Source of the DNA: Candidatus Omnitrophota bacterium
GTDB lineage: Bacteria > Omnitrophota > Gorgyraeia > Zapsychrales > Zapsychraceae
Direction: 5' to 3'
Assembly: GCA_020430005.1 (NCBI GenBank)
Contig: JAGQKQ010000007.1
Coordinates: forward strand, 1-18,615
DNA length: 18,615 nucleotides
The position numbers were made by a program, and so were the translations under genes. Position 1 is the first letter of the stretch, and every line of letters begins with the position of its first letter. This document shows, piece by piece, positions 15,801 through 18,615 of the stretch. The notes beneath the pieces are model-generated. The model did no database searches. It was not told the DNA's origin and was given only the letters and a program-made list of their open reading frames with translations.

Positions 15801-17101
15801 AAGACTCTCAAGATCAGGCGATGCTTATCGGAGATGGTTATTATCAAAATAGAGAGGTTTACATTGAAGCATACAGAAATGTCTTAGAAAGTCTAACAAA
15901 GGCTTTGAGTGATAAGAATAAAATGTTAATGGATAGAGAAGTTATTTTGTGGAGGGCAGAGGATTTTAAAAACAATAAAATTCCTATGGCTGAATCGATG
16001 TTCCCTGATACGGATGATCAAATGTATAATTTTATGCTTGAAATTTCATCAGAACTAATGTCTGAAGTTATGGATATATTAGAGAGTGATAATTCTAATG
16101 TGAATATCAACCATATTTTTGTGCCGGGGGACGAAGAAGGTCAGGGTGAGAGCTATGTTCAGAGTATGGGGGTTTCTGTAGGAAATGCGGATATTATAGA
16201 TTTTATAAGAGCTTTTGAAAAAGCAAAGGTGATTATGGAAAATACACTTAAGAATAATTTTAATCCGGATAGTAAATCAGATCGGGCCATGTTGATTCAA
16301 GATGTAAATGTCAACCTGGAAGAGATCTACACAGCCTTGGATGCCATCGCGCTCGATTATAAAAATGGAAAGGTTAATAAAAATAATATTGAATATTATA
16401 TTGAAGAGTTGAGTGACCAGCGGCGTCAAATGTTAGATCTTTTCGTTAACCTTAAAGTGCAGGATCAGGCAGATAAGATTAATGAAGGGCTGGTAAAGAA
16501 TGCTTATCGGTTAAATAAATCATTAACGGAAAGTTTTACTGATATTAATAATACAGTTGATATTAGTTTAGAAAATCTTAGTTTGGAAGCGATTTATGAT
16601 GCCATAAATGACATATCGTTGGCATTGGAAAATGGAGAGATAAATAAGGATAATTTATCAGACTATAAAGAAACATTAAGACGTCTGCAAAATAGGATGA
16701 TTGATTATTCAGAAAATTTAATAGTTAATCGAGATAATACCAGCCAGGCAGATGTTATTTTAATAAAAAATGCCCATCAAGTTGGTAAGGCGCTGGCAGA
16801 TAAGCTCAATCAATTCAATGACAAAGCCGTCGGGGGGATTGACCTTAATCCGGCCTCATTAAATCTTGAGATCCGCCGGGATAGTAACGGTATTCCATTG
16901 CCGGTATCCCAGCAGCCTTTACAGCAAATTAATGTGGAAGGGTTTGTGCCGGTCATTATCAATGTCACACCGGTTAGCAACTTCCCGTTACTCCTTGGTC
17001 TGACAGACACAGAAGACGATTCAAACATCGGATATGATAGTCCAGATGCCTATGACCGCAAAGTGTCTGTGTACGACCGTAAGCTTCAAAGCCAAATTTA
17101 A
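9764..17101 (+). CDS. Giant exported multidomain protein with NDP-kinase-like and UDP-sugar pyrophosphorylase modules
   Basis: Residues are counted from the ATG at 9764 (2445 aa); AAGGTGG at 9746-9752 is its ribosome binding site, whereas an upstream in-frame GTG at 9749 has none. Order of parts: signal peptide 1-36 (cleavage after G-Y-A); N-terminal module 37-427; NDP-kinase-like module about 475-613; UDP-sugar pyrophosphorylase about 623-1272; helical regions 1289-1756 of unknown function; two related modules from 1757 and 2017; two tandem 80-residue helical repeats 2183-2352; C-terminal GGIDLN module. Seven D-x-A-M motifs start at 428, 618, 1289, 1442, 1757, 2017 and 2173. The only cysteine is Cys18 in the signal peptide. 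Later modules are visibly more AT-rich than the first 1.2 kb. Function as a whole is unknown; nucleotide-sugar synthesis in an exported polypeptide is unexpected. Confidence 0.93.
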   Translation: MDGYFYNRRKSLIFKVLCSILVVSFFTLSVVPPGYAQMVPMPLNLPAPGAVLPVSPGYVPTLVKGLAINPQNPLEFDFFVDPGDSGMKGEEFKTEANKLIKYFLASLTIAEEDLWVNLSPYEEGRIIPDTFGQTEMGRDLLAQDYILKQLTASMMYPENELGQKFWNKVYDEAQAKFGTREIPMSTFNKIWIVPERATIYINGNNVFVADTHLKVLLEEDYVALRKDTTIPGKANESLTDDDMEEISETSSAVIREVLLPAIEKEINEGQNFANLRQINNSLTLAVWYKKNLKESLLGQVYADQGKVKGIEQDDVRANREIYNRYVEAFKTGVYDYIKEEYDPSTQSLVSRKYFSGGFGLNLTQTTPAGTVRELSYADRINEIHKDVSADINTYSSIDIRKVENLASTTKDLSRFQVVLEAPRSTPQDRAMITNEGESAEDFFKRLKESNLSDQELLYIEKKFYENNLNSVQKGETAFAVLKNLSDSLAQEYGTSIHDDVIETMRNSGFEVKPIKVKMISKEEAADWYKQHEGRKDKQGEDLLSNLIKNNTRGPVTLLLISKKGSQGDSLYKLMKDEIQPKIRSDYNRGQYDYDNILHVPDDVSSASREFEVLAQPRDNAMFVDVSTLKQFRKNILDHISAGLFNDTQLEALLILKEIGEWKLTDNWDPMGVNDDKKKDFLDQVLKLDKSYPGGLIQYKANGKKKLKIAEQKKNPLEGVVGLKQAATDDLLDFTDEKFQKASEVGLLNAINMVAALPAGGTGDRLGYQSGIKLSVPLDLVTMKPYIQQYIETLKDIEVRSNRLNQQNNADHKYQKIPFTIMTSDATHSGTIDYLEKNDYFGMEGLSVIDVTQDRVVVNESGELRITSIDGKTDKGPLNQIVIFKQESVVAMKGYDADFLLNEDDQYKIETKPHNHGDIHLLMKLSGLAEAYKKQGKKHTLFFQDTNGEVVNAILPGLGQTIIRGHKVNFLTVKRRPGDKVGAIGQLEYEDGTTRTGNIEYNLLDDVEKSVNQTTGDEADANGYSKYPGNLNVYILEQDSYVDVLEKTGGVVGEIVNPKEDTLISRLEAPMQDISLEYDGKDVGVTSFDARFIFDATKNGVEKALAAVRNGNFSEFIATTEGIRWQNNRRILKAAGVDIDVEGKERFVFGEIPYNDGAKIDLRRGLFFSPQELRVKFNNVSISDKSVISINSEDFYLNNVAIDGTLIVNMVEGASLVIENIDIKNEGWEYVNLTSADLSNTATPEYLTMRGYRLVKNGQQEINITEPGEYRISAETNGKVVKIGESGVDDNAMIVNNNSAPDVILNSTSRDFRDSIQAGNILIEHLQAVIKGEVSAKRSLIPLWTSLRYGKTVSLEEFDPVYNRIDVMLEAISEELDKNGIMNESYFETVGDSKDVKEIGLLLQGTSNDAKEVVVTLSKIIRKLQENNDVFRRQIALGEKKEDKAMFSDIDEIIRLHDSIVSGENAQSLFREIEYVDRFVILVENNIGKGFDSHRDLVVDVENYMRERLDIIRNRGKQRPEYVFKADLELYFRNILARVPDGKSVLNKHLNNTDRLIETVNTNKANNLKRISLQLSLLGIEIHDREQSRMKSENQSSLSQSKRDLDTLQDIYNLRDDILENAEVTYQAIEKMDDFHKLVKDFFVETHSHEQYKNATDSVIQKVTSMQETLVEQMKKESVPIKDMDVAYSSLQLDREEMKNLQQRSNADSMLQTMRLIEKYANQVKDEEEEGLDRVHKEIIGVQLVMDGIFDFPEFGEDQAMLVENKERFDHYAKAYKTVLKNLTNALNEQVSGNAQKIKLWGAEDYDDINIAAAYAIEGSSTDEAFNAVNNVILDVMRDLSAKVNKDPEHRWTDPRSFESKMNYNPGEFYFDIKEDGRNIKEMGIQFYNSDAKDILKVLGATRDDLAKGIQELEKPFEESTAYSVYGSIVDQYNEIKKYYDSNTMDVNDEFLELNNIRLSGLSEMLRYLFHSFGHKAFIEENVFEKNIGDIEALQYQTAEVLIRRAQTQPKKDKDSQDQAMLIGDGYYQNREVYIEAYRNVLESLTKALSDKNKMLMDREVILWRAEDFKNNKIPMAESMFPDTDDQMYNFMLEISSELMSEVMDILESDNSNVNINHIFVPGDEEGQGESYVQSMGVSVGNADIIDFIRAFEKAKVIMENTLKNNFNPDSKSDRAMLIQDVNVNLEEIYTALDAIALDYKNGKVNKNNIEYYIEELSDQRRQMLDLFVNLKVQDQADKINEGLVKNAYRLNKSLTESFTDINNTVDISLENLSLEAIYDAINDISLALENGEINKDNLSDYKETLRRLQNRMIDYSENLIVNRDNTSQADVILIKNAHQVGKALADKLNQFNDKAVGGIDLNPASLNLEIRRDSNGIPLPVSQQPLQQINVEGFVPVIINVTPVSNFPLLLGLTDTEDDSNIGYDSPDAYDRKVSVYDRKLQSQI
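9872..11044 (+). other. Conserved N-terminal module of the giant protein
   Basis: Residues 37-427 are of unknown fold. Distinctive segments are G-L-A-I-N-P-Q-N-P-L-E-F-D-F, L-W-V-N-L-S-P-Y-E, G-R-D-L-L-A-Q-D-Y-I-L-K-Q-L, T-F-N-K-I-W-I-V-P and R-K-Y-F-S-G-G. From memory, closely similar segments open many large exported proteins of Omnitrophota, so this looks like a shared delivery, anchoring or scaffold module. I have no database confirmation. It ends at the first DxAM motif (Asp428). Confidence 0.6.
11186..11602 (+). other. Nucleoside-diphosphate-kinase-like module
   Basis: Residues about 475-613 follow the NDP kinase pattern. F-A-V-L-K (Lys482) matches the F-x-x-I-K-P strand, A-D-W-Y (Tyr528) the nucleotide-site Tyr, R-G-P-V (552-555) the S-G-P-V core, K-I-R-S-D-Y (Arg583) the T-I-R-G-D-F segment, and D-N-I-L-H-V-P-D (Asn595, His598, Asp601) the catalytic N-x-x-H-G-S-D, followed by S-A-S-R-E (Glu609). 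NDP kinase moves the gamma phosphate of ATP to NDPs through phospho-His. G-S after the His is replaced by V-P, and the Kpn-loop region is shortened, so activity is likely but unproven. The module fills the interval between the first two DxAM motifs. Confidence 0.75.
11630..13579 (+). other. UDP-sugar pyrophosphorylase (USP) module
   Basis: Residues about 623-1272 match plant-type UDP-sugar pyrophosphorylase (UDPGP superfamily) along the whole chain. The N-terminal helical part has S-Y-P-G-G-L; the nucleotide loop is A-G-G-T-G-D-R-L-G-Y with G-I-K (758-772); M-T-S-D-A-T-H-S starts at 821. Then come T-K-P-H-N-H-G-D (910-917), F-F-Q-D-T-N-G (941-947), Y-P-G-N-L-N, R-L-E-A-P-M-Q-D (1065-1072) and the C-terminal beta-helix ending E-P-G-E-Y. 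The enzyme makes UDP-sugars from UTP and sugar-1-phosphates with broad sugar choice. All catalytic motifs that I know are kept, and the module contains no cysteine. It occupies nearly the full interval between DxAM motifs 2 and 3. Confidence 0.93.
15032..16279 (+). repeat. Tandem pair of related protein modules, each opened by D-Q-A-M-L
   Basis: Residues 1757-2016 and 2017-2172 share a common plan. Each starts D-Q-A-M-L, then has Y-x-x-A-Y-x-x-V-L-x-x-L-T-x-A-L, then L-W-x-A-E-D, and later a M-G-[IV] segment followed by N-[SA]-D. At the DNA level both start with the identical 13-mer AGATCAGGCGATG (15031-15043 and 15811-15823). This indicates an internal duplication. The first copy has an extra helical stretch at its end. 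No family is recognised. Confidence 0.7.
16310..16819 (+). repeat. Tandem 80-residue helical repeats near the C-terminus
   Basis: Residues 2183-2262 and 2272-2352 align without gaps: [VL]-[NS]-L-E-x-I-Y-x-A-[LI]-[DN]-x-I-[AS]-L, N-G-[KE]-[VI]-N-K-[ND]-N, then a second and third helix ending in K-N-A-[YH]-x-[LV]-[NG]-K-[SA]-L. Each looks like a three-helix unit. Function is unknown; stalk, spacer or binding roles are possible. Confidence 0.75.
16820..17101 (+). other. C-terminal GGIDLN/GIPLP module of the giant protein
   Basis: Residues 2353-2445 begin with a degenerate DxAM motif fused to G-G-I-D-L-N (D-K-A-V-G-G-I-D-L-N), then E-I-R-R-D-S-N-G-I-P-L-P, V-E-G-F-V-P-V-I-I-N-V and F-P-L-L-L-G-L. 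From memory, this C-terminal unit ends many large Omnitrophota proteins, which suggests a sorting or anchoring signal. The last 30 residues are acidic/polar and look disordered. Confidence 0.6.
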
Positions 17102-17103
17102 GT

Positions 17104-17195
17104 TATGTCATTCCTGCGCCTTTGTGTCATTACGAGCGTAGTGACGTAATCTCAGTGAAGATTGCCACATTCGCTTCCGCTCATTCGCAATGACA
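17104..17195. repeat. Interspersed palindromic repeat (TGTCATTRCGA type)
   Basis: TGTCATTACGAG (from 17125) and the end TCGCAATGACA (to 17195) are inverted relative to each other, with inner inverted pieces GTGACGTAATCT and AGATTGCCAC, so the whole 71 bases can fold into one long imperfect hairpin. A partial TGTCATTCCTGCG at 17106 precedes it. Such short palindromic repeats are scattered between genes in many bacterial genomes. It may also end giant-gene transcription, since no classical terminator follows the stop at 17101. Confidence 0.7.
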
Positions 17196-17210
17196 CGACT
17201 ACCAAGAAGT

Positions 17211-17250
17211 GTCCATTGCGAGGAATGTAGTGACGAAGCAATCTTTCGTA
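17211..17250. repeat. Second, partial copy of the interspersed repeat
   Basis: CCATTGCGAGGAATGTAGTG (17214-17233) followed by ACGAAGCAATCTTTCG resembles the left arm of the repeat at 17125-17195 (CATTACGAGCGTAGTGACG..AATCT), but its right arm is missing, so this is a truncated copy in the same orientation. Confidence 0.6.
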
Positions 17251-17266
17251 ACAATATTAAATTATA

Positions 17267-17293
17267 TGGATTCCCGCCTACGCGGGAATGACA
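17267..17293. repeat. GGATTCCCGC...GCGGGAATGACA hairpin repeat
   Basis: ATTCCCGC (17270-17277) and GCGGGAAT (17282-17289) form a perfect 8-bp stem with a 4-base loop, flanked by TGG and GACA. This short element is widespread in environmental bacterial genomes. When read on the minus strand it yields the false peptide C-H-S-R-V-G-G-N-P. The rest of 17102-17349 shows no gene. Confidence 0.75.
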
Positions 17294-17349
17294 TGGGATA
17301 ATGGTCAGGGCAGGTCTTTTGAATTCCAGTATCTTCATTCCAGTTTCTC

Positions 17350-17358
17350 TGTTATACT
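17350..17358 (+). promoter_or_regulatory. Extended -10 promoter for the GT-C gene, nearly leaderless
   Basis: TGTTATACT at 17350-17358 is an extended -10 element with a 5/6 core and no clear -35. The expected transcript start is about 17365, five bases before the ATG at 17370, and there is no Shine-Dalgarno sequence. This repeats the arrangement seen at the methyltransferase gene. Confidence 0.55.
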
Positions 17359-17369
17359 AGCCCTTAAAT

Positions 17370-18515
17370 ATGTGGCGTAAGATTGTTATTATCCTCTGTA
17401 TTCTTTTTGTGGGGCAGTGTCTGCTTCACTATTTTTCTCAACGGCCGCTCTGGCTGGATGAAGATTATGTTTTTCAGAGTATTGCAACGTATCAGCCGAT
17501 GGAAATCTTCGGCCCGTTGAAAACCCATCAGGCGTTTCCGCGGATTCATCTTTTCTTGATTACAATTTTTTCCGCGCCCTTTGGCAATCATGTGTTGGCC
17601 TTGCGCTTTTTTGCGCTTATTGCCATGTTGGCGGCCTTTTTGATTTGGTTTAAACTTTATCAGAAAGAATTTTCCGCTGGTCCGGTTTTAGCGCTGCTGG
17701 TTTTGTCGTTTGCCTGCAGTTACCGTTTAACCTATTATGCCGCGGAGCTAAAGCCATACGCCATGGATGTTTTGGTCGTTGCCGTTTATGCGTTATTTTT
17801 CCGGTATCAATACCGTTGTCGGGAGATGTCTGAGCCCAATAGGTTCATGATCGCAGCTGCCATAGCGCTTCCAACATTGGTCTTTTTTTCCTACGCCGGA
17901 TTTTTCGTGATGTGGATTAGCGCGTATAATTTTCTGGTGATGTCTTTAAAGAACAAGAAATGTGTTACGCTGTTGATCTTAAATATAGTAGCCATTGCTT
18001 TGTCCTTAATAGCTCTTTATCATGTCGATTTAAAACATTTTATGTACTACAAGGGGTATTATCAGTACTGGAACGGTTCCTTTTTGGATACCAGTTCGGT
18101 CCTGGCCTTTCTCGACCCATTCTTTGAAGGGATTAAGAAGATTGTAACGTATTGGAATGGAACCAATAAGGCGTTTGTTCAGGCCTCAGTCATTTTTATG
18201 CCGTTTTTTCTTTTTGCCATTTTTTATTATGGTTTTCGGTATTTTAAGGAAGACCGGGGAGGAATCTATCGTCTGGATACACTGGCCCTTGTGCTATTTT
18301 TTGAGCTTATTGTCTTTGGTATCTTGAGAAAATATCCCTTTACCGGTGAGCGTGTGACCCTGTTTATGGCCCCGCTGGTCTTTTATTTGATTCTGAAAGG
18401 GATGGACGCGTTGAAGAGGTATAAGTACCTGCGATGTTTCTTTTTAGGATATTACGGGATCTATTCCCTGGTTTGTTTGGTCAACACATTTTTGATTCAT
18501 TTGGCGCTGTATTAA
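17370..18515 (+). CDS. GT-C-type integral membrane glycosyltransferase (GT39/GT83-like)
   Basis: This 381-aa protein has about nine to eleven membrane helices. The first periplasmic loop carries P-L-W-L-D-E-D (26-32), the acidic catalytic or metal-binding signature of GT-C enzymes, and Y-A-A-E-L-K-P-Y at 123-130 matches the conserved loop motif of this superfamily. GT-C enzymes transfer sugars from polyprenyl-phosphate donors to proteins, lipids or glycans on the outer side of the membrane. The acceptor cannot be told. It follows the giant gene after a repeat cluster, has its own promoter, and would use donors of the sort the GT2 enzyme at 8775-9497 could make. The 100 bases after its stop show no feature. 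Confidence 0.82.
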   Translation: MWRKIVIILCILFVGQCLLHYFSQRPLWLDEDYVFQSIATYQPMEIFGPLKTHQAFPRIHLFLITIFSAPFGNHVLALRFFALIAMLAAFLIWFKLYQKEFSAGPVLALLVLSFACSYRLTYYAAELKPYAMDVLVVAVYALFFRYQYRCREMSEPNRFMIAAAIALPTLVFFSYAGFFVMWISAYNFLVMSLKNKKCVTLLILNIVAIALSLIALYHVDLKHFMYYKGYYQYWNGSFLDTSSVLAFLDPFFEGIKKIVTYWNGTNKAFVQASVIFMPFFLFAIFYYGFRYFKEDRGGIYRLDTLALVLFFELIVFGILRKYPFTGERVTLFMAPLVFYLILKGMDALKRYKYLRCFFLGYYGIYSLVCLVNTFLIHLALY

Positions 18516-18615
18516 GCCATACTTTTAGAGGAAATTTTGTGGTTGCGATAAGTTCCGGCTCCATATATAATACCCCGCAATATAAATATAAAGTAATAGT
18601 AATACAATATATACC

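Noticed and set aside
11045..16294. The Met of each DxAM motif as an internal translation start that would release cytoplasmic modules
   Set aside because: This would explain enzymes in an exported protein, but no Shine-Dalgarno-like sequence lies 5-10 bases before the Met codons at the first three sites, and GGAG runs elsewhere are too distant. Not supported by sequence.
17108..17338. Minus-strand 76-codon frame after the giant gene
   Set aside because: It translates the interspersed repeats (C-H-S-R-V-G-G-N-P is the known false peptide from the GGATTCCCGC element), not a gene.

Overview
The window most likely comes from an uncultured, fairly AT-rich bacterium of the Candidatus Omnitrophota (Omnitrophica, PVC-related) type. 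I infer this from the very large exported protein at 9764-17101. Its N-terminal module and its C-terminal GGIDLN...GIPLP module resemble, from memory, families that recur in Omnitrophota genomes. I could not run a search, so the assignment is tentative. No tRNA, rRNA, CRISPR array, transposase or phage gene is visible.

Layout. (1) 68-630: a two-gene unit encoding a stand-alone TfoX C-terminal domain and an alkyltransferase-like (ATL) protein, overlapping by ATGA. (2) 635-1105: an Rrf2-type Fe-S regulator with a consensus sigma70 promoter, an operator-like palindrome on its -10 box and a terminator-like structure. (3) 1209-7094: an aa3-type haem-copper oxidase operon. Its order is coxB, coxA, coxC, a DUF2892-like membrane protein, an exported cupredoxin-like protein, a second coxC-like gene, subunit IV, a small CPVC membrane protein and a cysteine-free Sco-like protein. 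The Rrf2 protein is the obvious candidate regulator. (4) 7139-7900: an exported Hsp20/alpha-crystallin protein with its own promoter, operator-like palindromes and a strong terminator. (5) 8002-9547: a methyltransferase and a GT2 glycosyltransferase that overlap by ATGA, with a promoter that suggests a leaderless transcript. (6) 9548-17101: an AT-rich regulatory stretch and one giant gene. (7) 17104-17290: a cluster of short interspersed palindromic repeats. (8) 17350-18515: a GT-C-type membrane glycosyltransferase, again with an almost leaderless arrangement.

The most striking object is the giant protein (2445 aa from the preferred ATG). It has a signal peptide and no cysteine after it. Seven copies of a short motif, D-[RNQK]-A-M-[ILF], plus one degenerate copy, lie at or near the boundaries between modules. 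The interval between motifs 1 and 2 is a nucleoside-diphosphate-kinase-like domain that keeps the equivalents of the catalytic His and the key Lys, Tyr, Arg and Asn. The interval between motifs 2 and 3 is an apparently complete plant-like UDP-sugar pyrophosphorylase with its active-site motifs intact. NDP kinase makes UTP, and the pyrophosphorylase uses UTP plus sugar-1-phosphate to make UDP-sugar, so two consecutive steps are encoded in one polypeptide. That polypeptide carries an export signal although UTP is normally cytoplasmic. Flanking GT2, methyltransferase and GT-C genes fit a locus for lipid-linked sugar and extracytoplasmic glycan assembly. How the nucleotide chemistry fits with export, and whether the DxAM motif is a processing site, are the main open questions.

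The oxidase also has oddities. Its K-pathway lysine is replaced by Phe, its Sco-like assembly protein lacks the copper-binding Cys and His residues, and a small neighbour carries a CxxC pair.
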